Position numbers and translations under genes: made by a program. A stretch of DNA of 64,000 bases, taken from Ectothiorhodospiraceae bacterium. GTDB taxonomy: Bacteria; Pseudomonadota; Gammaproteobacteria; HK1. Below the pieces are notes generated by a model. That model had not been told where the DNA came from, did not search any database, and saw only the letters and a list, made by a program, of their open reading frames with translations. The stretch is from contig JACKNM010000003.1 of NCBI GenBank assembly GCA_024234875.1, positions 798,001-862,000 on the forward strand, in the 5' to 3' direction. Each line of letters opens with the position of its first letter. Position 1 is the first letter of the stretch. Shown piece by piece: positions 53,001 through 62,200 of the stretch.

Positions 53001-56000
53001 GTCTGCGCGCCGAGCTGCCCGACTACATGGTCCCGGCCGCGTTCGTGGTGCTCGACGCGATGCCGGTGAACCCCAACGGCAAGCTCGACCGCGCGGCGCT
53101 GCCGGCGCCGACCGAGACGCGCCAGGTGGAGGACGAGTACGTCGCGCCCGGCAACCCGCTGGAGGCCGAGGTGGCCGCGATCTGGCGCGAGGTGCTCGGC
53201 GTCGAGCGCGTCGGCGTGCGCGACAACTTCTTCGATCTCGGCGGCCACTCCCTGCTCGCGCTGCGGGTGCGGGCGCGCCTCGCCGAGGTGCTCGAGCGCG
53301 AGATCCCCGCGGTGGCGCTGTTCCGGCATCCCACGGTCGAGACCCTGGCGCGGTGGTTGCGCGGTGGCGATGCGGTGGAGGGCGCGGCACGGCCCGCGGG
53401 CGGGCTTGCGCGAGTCGACGCGGCACCCGCCGCGACCGGCGCGATCGCGGTGGTCGGTCTGGCCGGTCGCTTCCCCGGTGCCGCCGACGCCGATGCGTTC
53501 TGGGACAACCTCCTCGCCGGGCGCGAGACCATCCACGTCTTCGACGATGCCGAGCGGCGGGCCGCGGGCATCGAGGAGAGCGTGTGGCGCACCCCCGGCC
53601 ACGTGCCGGCCCGCGGGCTGCTCGACGGCGCGGAGCTGTTCGACGCCGCGTTCTTCGGCTACACCCCGCGCGAGGCCGAGCGCATGGACCCGCAGCACCG
53701 CGTGCTGCTGGAGTGCGCGTGGGCCGCGCTCGAGGACGCGGGTTGCGATCCATCGCGCTTCGACGGCGCGATCGGGATGTGGGCGGGGTCGAGCTTCAAC
53801 AGCTATCGCGATCTGGTGATGCGCGACCTCGCGGCGCGCGGCGAGGGCGCGGGCCTCGCGACCCTGCTCGGCGCCGAGCGCGACTTCCTCGCCACCCGGG
53901 TCTCCTACAAGCTCGACCTTCGCGGCCCGAGCCTGAACGTGCAGACCGCGTGCTCGACCTCCCTGGTCGCGGTGCACGAGGCGTGTCGCGCGCTGCGCGA
54001 CGGCGACTGCGACATGGCGCTCGCCGGTGGGGTGAGCGTGGTGGCGCCGCGGGTCTGGGGCTACCAGTACCAGGAGCAGGGCATCGCGTCGCCCGACGGG
54101 CACTGCCGACCGTTCGACGCCGACGCCGGCGGCACGGTGCCGGGCGAGGGGGTCGCGTTGGTGGTCCTGCGCCGGCTCGACGACGCTCTGCGCGACGGCG
54201 ATCGCGTGCGCGCGGTGATCCGGGGCAGCGCGATCAACAACGACGGCGCCGACAAGGTCGGCTTCACCGCGCCGAGTGTCGACGGCCAGGCCGACGCCAT
54301 CGTGCGCGCGCTGGCCAACGCCGGCGTCGAGCCGGTCGACGTCTCCTACGTCGAGGCCCACGGTACCGGCACTGCCCTCGGCGATCCCATCGAGGTCAGC
54401 GCGCTGACCCGCGCCTTCGGCTCGCGCGCGGCCGAGGTGCCGCGCTGCGTGCTCGGCGCGGTGAAGTCGAACATCGGTCATCTCGATGCCGCGGCCGGCG
54501 TCGCCGGACTGGTGAAGACGGTGCTCGCGCTCGAGCACCGCGAGTTGCCGCCGACGGTGCACTTCCGTCGGCCCAACCCCGAGATCGACCTCGCGCGCGC
54601 GCCGTTCCGGGTCAGCGCCGAGCGCGAGCCCTGGTCGGTGCCCGACGGCGCCACCCGCATCGCCGGGGTGAGCTCGTTCGGGATGGGCGGCACCAATGCC
54701 CACGTCGTGGTCGAGCAGGCGCCGCCGGTGGCGCCCTCGGAGGCGGCGTCGCGCGCCGAGCAGGTGCTGTGCATCTCCGCGCGTAGCCCGGGGGCGTTGG
54801 AGCGCATGGCGGCGGCACTCGCGGCGCATCTCGACTCCCATCCCGAGCAGCCACTGGTCGACGTGGCCTACACGCTACAGGCCGGACGTCGCCCGCTGCC
54901 GCTGCGTCGGGCGGTGGTGGCAGCGGACCACGCGGCGGCCGCGCGGGCGCTGCGCGCGCCGGTGTCGGCACCGGTCGCGGCGCCGGACCGGCCGGCCGAG
55001 GTCGCCTTTCTCTTCCCCGGTCAGGGTGCGCAGCACCCCGGAATGGCGCGCGCGGTGTACGAGGCCGAGCCCGCGTTCCGCGAGGTGGTCGACGCATGCC
55101 TCGCCCGCTTCCGCGATCGGCACGGCATCGACGTCGGCGAAGCGCTGCTCGCCGCGCCGCACGACGCCGACGCCGCCGACCGGCTGCGGCGGACGCTGCT
55201 CGCCCAGCCCGCGCTGTTCACGGTGGAGTACGCGCTGGCGCGGCTCTGGATGTCCTGGGGCGTCGTGCCGCGGGCGATGCTCGGCCACAGCATCGGCGAG
55301 TACGCGGCGGCTTGCGTCGCCGGCGTGCTCTCCCTCGACGATGCGATCGACGTCGTCGCCGCGCGGGCAGTGGCGATGGACGCGGTCGAGCCCGGCGCGA
55401 TGCTCGCGGTGACGCTGGCGGAGTCGGAGCTCGCCGCGATGCTCGACGCCGACTCCGCGGTGGCGGCGGTGAACGCGCCGGGCATCTGCGTCGCGTCCGG
55501 CCCGTTCGCCTCGATGGACGCGCTCGAGGCACGGCTGCGCGCGCAGGGCGCGAGCCCGCGTCGCCTGCACACCTCGCACGCCTTCCACTCGCCGATGATG
55601 GCGCCGGCGGCCGCGGCCGTCGCGCGCGCGATGCAGGGGGTCTCGCTCTCGGCGCCGCGGATCCCCTATCTGTCGAACGTGACCGGGACCTGGATCCGCG
55701 CCGACGAGGCGACCGACCCCGATTACTATGCGCGTCAGCTCCGTGGCACCGTCCGCTACGCGGCCGGCCTCGACGCGCTCGGGGCCGGCGGCGTCGAGGT
55801 GCTGCTCGAGGTCGGCCCGGGCGCGACGCTGACCGCGCTCGCGGCGCGCCATCCCGCCATCGCCGACCGCGCCGCGACCGTGGTCTCGCTGCCGCCGGCG
55901 CGGGCAGCGCAACGCGAGGCCGAGGAGACGCCCACCGATCCGATGCAGCGCGCCCTGGCGGCGCTCTGGGTCGCTGGCGTGGCGCCCGACTGGCGTGCCG

Positions 56001-59000
56001 TCCACGGCGGGCGCCGGCGGGCGAGGGTCGGTCTGCCGACGTACCCCTTCGAGCGGCGCCGCTTCTGGCTCGAGCCGCCGCGCGACGCGGCGCGCGGCGT
56101 GGTGCAGGCCTCCGACCCGGGCGACTGGATCCGAGAGCCGACCTGGGCCCGGGTGAGCCGCACTGCGGGCTCGGCCGTCCCCGCCGACGGGCCGTGGCTG
56201 GTGATCACCGGGCTCAGGGCACGTGGCCACGCGGTGGCGGAGCGGCTCCGTGCGCTCGGCGCCACCGTCACCACGGCCACGTCCGGCGCGGCCTTCGCCG
56301 GCGCGGTGGGCGACCACGTCACCTTCGACCCCGATCTCGACGGCGAGCACCGCCGCCTGGTCGCCGCGCTGGATGCCTGTGGGCGCGGCCCGCGCCACGT
56401 CGTCGACCTCTCGGCGGTCGATTCCGAGCGCGAGCACGACTGCGCGACCGAGGTGGTCGCCGACGGTCTGGGACGGCAGTGCGCCCTGGTCGCGGCGCTA
56501 CTCGCCGAGCAGCCGGCGCGGGTGAGCGACCTCTATCTGGTGACCGCCGGCGCGCACGAGGTGGTCGATGCGGATCTCGCGCGACCGCAGCAGGCCGCCG
56601 CCCAGGCTCTGGCCGTCGCGCTCGGACTCGAGCACCCGCAGATGCGATGCCGCGCGATCGACCTCGGTGTCGCCGATGCCTCGGCGACGACGGCGGCCGA
56701 GGGTGCGATGGAGGCGCTGCTCGCGGAGCTGCGAGCCGGGGCCGACGAGCCGGTGGTCGCGCTCCGTGGCCGCCACCGCTGGGTGCGGCGTTTCGAGCCG
56801 CGACCGCTCGCGCGCCCCGCGGGTCTGCCGGCGCGACTGCGCGAGGACGGCGTCTACGTGGTGCTCGGCGGTCTGGGCGGGATCGGGCTCGAGCTGGCCG
56901 AGTGGCTGGACCGGACGGCCCGCGCCCGCCTGGTGCTGGTCGGTCGGCGCGACCTCGCCGACCGCGGCGAGGACGACGGTGTGGCGCAGGCGCGGCGTGC
57001 GCGCGTGGCGCGGCTGCGCTCGGCCGAGGTCCACGCCTGTGACGTCCGCGACCCCGAGGCGCTGGCCCGCCTGTTGGGGGAGGTCGAGGCACGACACGGT
57101 GCCGTGCACGGCCTGTTCCACCTCGCCGGCGGCGAGAAGCGCCCGCGGCCGATCCGGGATTTCGATCGCGCCGACGCGCTGACCATGCTCGAGCCGAAGA
57201 TCCTCGGGGTGGCCGCGGTGGCGACCGCGATCGGGCAGCTCGATCTGGAGCTCGACTTCTGCTGCGTCTTCTCGTCGCTCTCGGTCTTCCTCGGCGCCGG
57301 CGGCTTCGCCGCCTACGTCGCGGGCCATCAGTTCATGGACGCGTTCGCGACGCGCGCCGCCCGCGATGGCCACACCCCCTGGCTGGTGATCGACTGGGAC
57401 AACTGGAACGTCGCACGCCAGGCGTTGCCGCCGGGCACCGAGTCGATGCTCCCGGAGGCGGCGCTCGACGTGCTCGGGCGCTTCCTCGACGACGCGGCGG
57501 GCACGGCGGTGGCGGTCTCGGTGACCGATCTCGCGACCCGGCTCGGTCGCGCGCGTGCGGTCGGTGTCGCCGACACCGCCGCGGACGCGCCGTCGACCGA
57601 TGCGGGCGAGGCGTCCGGGCACGACCGCCCCGACCTCGAGAGTCCCTATGTGGCACCGCGGAACCCGGTGGAGGCGACGCTCGCCGGCATCTGGACCCAG
57701 GTGCTCGGAATCGCGCGCATCGGCGTCGACGACAACTTCTTCGAGCTCGGTGGCGACTCCGTGATCAACCTGCAGATCTGCGCGCGCGCGAACCAGGCCG
57801 GTCTCGCCCTGCTGCCCGACATGATCTTCGAGCATCAGACCGTGGCCGAGCTGGCGGCCCGGGTCGCCGGTACGCAGCGGGCGGAGGCCGACCAGGCGCC
57901 GGTCGAGGGGCCGCTCGCGCCGACGCCGATCCAGTGCTGGTTCCTCGACCAGGTGCGGGTGCATCCTGCGCACTTCAACCAGGCTCGCGTGCTCGAGGTC
58001 GCGGCCGAGGTCACGCCGGCGGCGGTGGGCGCCGCGCTCGATGCGCTGGCGACGCATCACGACGCGCTGCGCACGCGCTGCCGTCACGGCGCGTCCGGCG
58101 CGATGTTGGACATCGCGCCAGCGCCCGGTGGATGGCCGCTCGAGCGCCACGATCTCGGCGCGCTCGGAGCGAGCGATCGCGAGCCCGAGATGCACCGCAT
58201 CGCCACCGCGGCGCACGCGAGCATCGACCTCGCCGAGGGGCCGCCGCTGCGTGCGCTGTGGTTCGATCTCGGTGCCGAGCGCAGGCCGCGGCTGGTGCTG
58301 ATCGCGCACCATCTGGTGGTCGACGCCCCCTCGTGGCGAATCCTGCTCGAGGATCTGGAGACGGCGTGTCGGCAGGTCACTGCCGGCGAGGTGATCGCGC
58401 TGCCGCCGAAGACGACCTCGGTGGCGGTGTTCGGCGCGCGCGCCCGCGAGCACGCCGCCGGCGCCACGGTGCAGGGCCAGGCGGCGCAATGGCGCGCGTT
58501 GCTCGAGCCACCACCGGCGCCGTTGCCTCGCGACGCCCACGGCGAGAACCGCATGGCGAGCGCGGATGCCGTGCGCGCTGCCCTCGACGCCGACGAGACC
58601 GCGCGCTTGCTCGCGCTCGGCGCCCGTGCCGGTGCACCCCAGGTCCAGGATTACCTGCTGGCGGCGCTGGCGCGCGCGGTCGCCGGCTGGAGCGGGCAGC
58701 CGGACGTGCTGCTGGAGATGGAAGGCCTGGGTCGCGACCTCTCGATCGAGGGGGTCGACCTCGCGCGGACGGTCGGCTGGTTCACCGCGCTGTACCCGAT
58801 CCGTCTGCGCGCGAGCGCGGCGTCGGGGCTCGACCCCACCGCGGTGCGCGCGCAGACCGCCGGGCTCGCGCGCCGGGGCGCGGAGTTCTCGCTGCTGCGC
58901 TGGCTGTCGCCGGCGGGTGCGCCGGGGGCGGCGCTCGCCGGCCTCGCCCGGCCGGAGATCCTGTTCATGTACGGTGGCCGGGTCGACGATCAGCGACCGA

Positions 59001-59296
59001 CGTCGGGCCCGTTCGTGCCGGTGGCGGGCCCGGTGGGCGCCGCCCAGTCGTCGGAGCAGCCCCGCACCCACGTCCTGGAGGTGGCGGCCACCGTCGAGGC
59101 CGGGGTGCTCGCGCTCACCGTGGTCCACAGCCATGCGCTCCATCGGACGAAGACGGTGCAGGGCCTGCTCGAGGCGATGCTCGGGCACCTGCGCGGGTGG
59201 CTCGCCCCGGACCGCGGACCGTCTCCGCCCCCCGCGACATCGCCCGACGGCGACATCGCCAAGATCCTCGAGACCGCTCGGAGACGAGTCAGATGA
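50081..59296 (+). CDS. Hybrid NRPS-PKS: C-A(Ile-like)-PCP-KS-AT-KR-PCP-E
   Basis: 3071 residues. C6 has HHLVADG near 181. A6 (core near 659) reads DAFFLGVTFK, isoleucine type. The PCP6 serine is 1057. KS has TACSTS (Cys1291) and EAHGTGT; AT has GHSIGEY (Ser1737) with HAFHS, malonyl type. KR has GGLGGIG near 2261 and Tyr2412, but the catalytic Asn position is His2416 (YVAGH). The carrier has GGDS (Ser2560), the form common before epimerization domains. The C-terminal domain is E-like: HHLVVDAPSWRILLEDL near 2743, EGLGRD, RTVGWFTALYP. It would build a second statine-type unit. The ATG at 50081 overlaps the stop of the bridging ORF. N-terminal DASSAARRREL resembles that of protein 2. Confidence 0.94.
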   Translation: MSGPSEPRPVPVTGDASSAARRRELAERLAQARGLDARRLPLAPRPAGTDAVPLTFAQEGMWFVEQTRPGSTTYNLVLPHALPAPVHRAEVERALAALVARHGALRTVLDGAGASPTMRMVDGWVPALEVVEAAPDVDPARALRAAVLHELGTPFDLAGGPLLRARLVLDRAGGAVLLLAVHHLVADGWSLALITEELDALCEAARDGTEAALPALPIEYADFAWWQRRWSTTRAFESRVERCVERLRGLEPLELPTDHPRPAVPSFRGGAEVLVIDGALRDRVRGLARAGGASEFVTLLAAFFVLLHRYTGQTDLVVGVPLSLRGRPELARVVGLLVNMGVLRLDLAGEPSFADVLGRVRAAVAQALDESDVPYERLVQVLSPDRDLSRNPLFQVAFNLESPPVSGRGDGLAVGGDAQARGDAPLNESTKFDLEVAGRERDGVLQLVFIYSAELFEAATVRRMIAHYRRLLERAAEVAERPVRGLVLLGAEERRAIVEDWNATAHRYPREASIPALLEAVVDARPDALAVRFGDDALDYAALDARANRLAAWLTAHGVGAGTPVGVLLERGVDMVVTWLAALKAGGAYVPLDPEHPTPRLELMLDDAGAPVVVTTEALAARVPGFAGRVLRLDRDAAQIAACASARLPSVAGGDALAYVVYTSGSTGRPKGVAVPHRGVVRLVRDTDYVSLDPDDVVVQLSNASFDAATFEIWGALLNGARVEGVDRDTALRPGALADFLRARGATTLFVTTALFNQVAREAPACFAPLRTVLFGGEAVDPRSVRRVLDAQPPRRLLHVYGPTESTTFATWHVVRSVAADARTIPIGMPIANTTAYVLDPQREPVPVGVPGELYLGGDGLALGYLGQDALTAERFVPDPFGAVGARLYRTGDRVRRRADGAIEFLGRLDHQIKLRGFRIELPEIETVLARQPEVGEVVVLLREDRPGDQRLVAYLTPAAEAAARPDPVALRAGLRAELPDYMVPAAFVVLDAMPVNPNGKLDRAALPAPTETRQVEDEYVAPGNPLEAEVAAIWREVLGVERVGVRDNFFDLGGHSLLALRVRARLAEVLEREIPAVALFRHPTVETLARWLRGGDAVEGAARPAGGLARVDAAPAATGAIAVVGLAGRFPGAADADAFWDNLLAGRETIHVFDDAERRAAGIEESVWRTPGHVPARGLLDGAELFDAAFFGYTPREAERMDPQHRVLLECAWAALEDAGCDPSRFDGAIGMWAGSSFNSYRDLVMRDLAARGEGAGLATLLGAERDFLATRVSYKLDLRGPSLNVQTACSTSLVAVHEACRALRDGDCDMALAGGVSVVAPRVWGYQYQEQGIASPDGHCRPFDADAGGTVPGEGVALVVLRRLDDALRDGDRVRAVIRGSAINNDGADKVGFTAPSVDGQADAIVRALANAGVEPVDVSYVEAHGTGTALGDPIEVSALTRAFGSRAAEVPRCVLGAVKSNIGHLDAAAGVAGLVKTVLALEHRELPPTVHFRRPNPEIDLARAPFRVSAEREPWSVPDGATRIAGVSSFGMGGTNAHVVVEQAPPVAPSEAASRAEQVLCISARSPGALERMAAALAAHLDSHPEQPLVDVAYTLQAGRRPLPLRRAVVAADHAAAARALRAPVSAPVAAPDRPAEVAFLFPGQGAQHPGMARAVYEAEPAFREVVDACLARFRDRHGIDVGEALLAAPHDADAADRLRRTLLAQPALFTVEYALARLWMSWGVVPRAMLGHSIGEYAAACVAGVLSLDDAIDVVAARAVAMDAVEPGAMLAVTLAESELAAMLDADSAVAAVNAPGICVASGPFASMDALEARLRAQGASPRRLHTSHAFHSPMMAPAAAAVARAMQGVSLSAPRIPYLSNVTGTWIRADEATDPDYYARQLRGTVRYAAGLDALGAGGVEVLLEVGPGATLTALAARHPAIADRAATVVSLPPARAAQREAEETPTDPMQRALAALWVAGVAPDWRAVHGGRRRARVGLPTYPFERRRFWLEPPRDAARGVVQASDPGDWIREPTWARVSRTAGSAVPADGPWLVITGLRARGHAVAERLRALGATVTTATSGAAFAGAVGDHVTFDPDLDGEHRRLVAALDACGRGPRHVVDLSAVDSEREHDCATEVVADGLGRQCALVAALLAEQPARVSDLYLVTAGAHEVVDADLARPQQAAAQALAVALGLEHPQMRCRAIDLGVADASATTAAEGAMEALLAELRAGADEPVVALRGRHRWVRRFEPRPLARPAGLPARLREDGVYVVLGGLGGIGLELAEWLDRTARARLVLVGRRDLADRGEDDGVAQARRARVARLRSAEVHACDVRDPEALARLLGEVEARHGAVHGLFHLAGGEKRPRPIRDFDRADALTMLEPKILGVAAVATAIGQLDLELDFCCVFSSLSVFLGAGGFAAYVAGHQFMDAFATRAARDGHTPWLVIDWDNWNVARQALPPGTESMLPEAALDVLGRFLDDAAGTAVAVSVTDLATRLGRARAVGVADTAADAPSTDAGEASGHDRPDLESPYVAPRNPVEATLAGIWTQVLGIARIGVDDNFFELGGDSVINLQICARANQAGLALLPDMIFEHQTVAELAARVAGTQRAEADQAPVEGPLAPTPIQCWFLDQVRVHPAHFNQARVLEVAAEVTPAAVGAALDALATHHDALRTRCRHGASGAMLDIAPAPGGWPLERHDLGALGASDREPEMHRIATAAHASIDLAEGPPLRALWFDLGAERRPRLVLIAHHLVVDAPSWRILLEDLETACRQVTAGEVIALPPKTTSVAVFGARAREHAAGATVQGQAAQWRALLEPPPAPLPRDAHGENRMASADAVRAALDADETARLLALGARAGAPQVQDYLLAALARAVAGWSGQPDVLLEMEGLGRDLSIEGVDLARTVGWFTALYPIRLRASAASGLDPTAVRAQTAGLARRGAEFSLLRWLSPAGAPGAALAGLARPEILFMYGGRVDDQRPTSGPFVPVAGPVGAAQSSEQPRTHVLEVAATVEAGVLALTVVHSHALHRTKTVQGLLEAMLGHLRGWLAPDRGPSPPPATSPDGDIAKILETARRRVR

Positions 59297-62200
59297 CAAG
59301 CGAGATCGCCGACGCGGTGGTGGCGGACATCTTCGAGCTGACGCCGCTCCAGGCGGGGATGCTGTTCCACAGCCTCTACACGCCGGAGTCGACCGTCTAC
59401 CACATCCAGCTCGAGCTGCGCTTCCGCGGCGCGCTCGACCTCGCGCTGCTGCGGCGCGCGTTCGACGCCGCGGTGGTCCGGCACCCGGCATTGCGCACCG
59501 CCTTCATGTGGGAGGGGCTGGAGCGCCCGCGCCAGGTGGTCTACCACCAGCCGCAGCCCTGGTGGCGCGAGGTCGATCTGCGCGCGCGCGACCCCGCCGC
59601 GCGCGACGCCGAGCTCGAGCGCCTGCGGGCGGCCGACCACGCCGAGCCGTTCGATCTCACCGTCGCGCCGCTGATGCGCATGACCGCGATTCGCACCGCC
59701 GACGACGAGCACCGGCTGCTGTGGTCGTTCCACCACGCCGCGCTCGAGGGTTGGTCGTCCTCCATCGTGCTGGCGGAGGTGCGCGCGCACTACGAGGCCT
59801 GGCTGCGCGGCGCGGTGCCTGCGCTCGCGCCGCCGCGCCCGTTCCGCGACTACGTCGACTGGCTGCAGGCCCAGGATCGCGAGGCGGCGGCGGCCTACTG
59901 GCGCACGCGCTTCGACGACGTCGAGGTGCCGACGCCGAACCCGTTCGACCGCGGCGACGTGGACCGTCCGGCGCGGGTGGTCGACGTGCGCGAGCACCTG
60001 GTCACCCTCGACGCGGCGCTCTCCCAACGCCTGACCCAGCTCGCGCGCACCGCGCGCGTCACCCCGAGCACCCTGGTCCAGGGCGCCTGGGCCATCCTCC
60101 TCGCGCGTTACTGCGGCGAGTCGCGGGTCGTGCTCGGCGTCGCCACCGCCGGGCGGCCGCCGTCGCTCGCCGGCGCCAACGAGATGGTGGGCCTGTTCGT
60201 CGGCATGCAGCCGGCGGTGGTGGAGGTCGACGATCGTGCTCCGCTGCGTGACTGGCTGGCGACGCTGCAGCGCGAGCAGGCGGCGATGCGTCGGTTCGAC
60301 TACTTCGGGCTCGGCGAGATCCGGGAGGCCACCGGCTTGCCGGCCGGCCGCCCGCTGTTCACCAGCGCCTACGTGTTCGAGAACTGGCTCTCGAGCCTCG
60401 GCGCCGGCGAGTGGGCACCGGGGGTGGCGTTCGAGCTCGGGCGCTGCCTCGCCGGGAGCGACCAGCCGCTCGGACTGGTCGCGCACACCGCGGCGCGCTG
60501 GCAGCTCGTGCTCACCTACGATCCGACCCGCTTCGACCCCGCCGACATCGCGCGCATGGGCGAGCATCTGGGCACGTTGCTCGGTGCCTTCCCGCAGGGT
60601 ATCGACCGCCCGCTCGTGGACCTCGGTCTGCTGGCGCACGGCGGCGACGAGCGGGCGCGGGTGCTGGTGGAGTGGAACCGCGACGCGGTGGACTACCCGC
60701 GCGAGGTGCTGATCCACCGTCTGTTCGAGGCCGAGGCGGCACGAGCGCCCGACGCGGTGGCGGTGGTCTGCGAGGACGAGAGCCTCACCTACCGCGCGCT
60801 CGACCGTCGCGCCAACCAGCTCGCCCGCTACCTGCGAGGGCAGGGCGTGGCGCCCGGCGACCTGGTCGGCATCTGTCTGCGGCGCTCGCTCGACGCCATC
60901 GTCGCGATGCTGGGGGTGCTCAAGGCGGGTGGCGCCTACGTCCCGCTGGACCCCGACTACCCGCGCTCGCGCCTCGGCTTCATGGTCGACGACACCCGCG
61001 CCCCGCTGGTGATTGCCGGACCGGGTCTCGACGACCGCTTCGACACCGCGCGCATTCGGGTGCTCGCGCTCGACGCGCAGCGCCAGGCAATCGATGCGTG
61101 CGCCGCCGATGCACTGCCCGACGACCGGTCGTGGGAGAGCCTCGCCTACGTGATGTTCACCTCCGGCTCGACCGGTCGTCCCAAGGGCGCGAGCATTCCC
61201 CATCGCGCCGTGGTGCGCCTCGCCCGCGGCGCGGACTACGTGCACCTCGGGCCGCAGGAGGTGGTGGCCCAGTTCGCGCCGTTGTCCTTCGACGCCGCCA
61301 CGCTCGAGGTCTGGGGCGCGTTGCTCAACGGCGCGCGGCTGGTGGTGATTCCTGGCGACGGCTCGACCCTCGACCGGCTCGGGCCGGAGCTCGCGCGCCA
61401 CCGGGTCACCACCCTGTGGCTCACCTCGGCGCTGTTCAACGAGATGGTCAACCACCAGCTCGAGTACCTGCGCGGTGTGCGCCAGGTGCTCGCCGGTGGC
61501 GACGCGCTGTCGCCGGCCCACGTCCGCCGGCTGCTCGCCGCCATCGGCGACGGGCGGCTGGTGAACGGCTACGGGCCGACCGAGAACACCACCTTCACCT
61601 GCTGCCACGTGATGACGGCTGGTAGCGAGGTCGGTGACAGCGTCCCCATCGGACGTCCGATCGTCGGCACCCGGGTGTACATCCTCGACCGCGCCGGCCA
61701 GCCGGCCCCGATCGGGGTCCCGGGCGAGCTCTGGGTCGGCGGTGACGGGCTCGCCGTCGGCTACTGGGATCGGCCCGAGCTCACCGCCGAGCGCTTCGTC
61801 GAGCGCGACATCGAGGGGGTCGGGCGCGAGCGCCTCTATCGCACCGGTGACCGCGCGCGGTGGCGACCGGACGGCGCCATCGATTTCCTGGGGCGCATCG
61901 ACCAGCAGGTCAAGCTGCGCGGTTTTCGCATCGAGCCTGGCGAGATCGAGGCGGTGCTGGGCCGCCACGCGGCGGTCGCCGACGTCACCGTGGTGTGCCG
62001 CGAGGACGCGCCCGGAGCGAAGCGACTGGTGGCCTACCTCACCACCCGCGGCGTCGCACCGAGCGCGAGCGAGTTCCGCACCCACCTGCGCGCCGAGCTG
62101 CCGGACTACATGGTGCCGTCCGCGTTCGTGGTCCTCGACGCGCTGCCGGTCACGCCCAACGGCAAGGTCGACCGCGCGCGACTTCCCGCTCCGGATCAGG

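Noticed and set aside
51542..54841. Minus-strand open frame of about 1100 codons opposite protein 6
   Set aside because: Antisense shadow of A and KS domains. Similar shadows lie opposite most of the NRPS genes, including 58990-62700; stop codons are simply rare in this GC range.
57900..59296. Reading the last domain of protein 6 as a condensation or cyclization domain
   Set aside because: SWRILLEDL after the His motif and RTVGWFTALYP are E-type features, and it ends the protein after a GGDS carrier.
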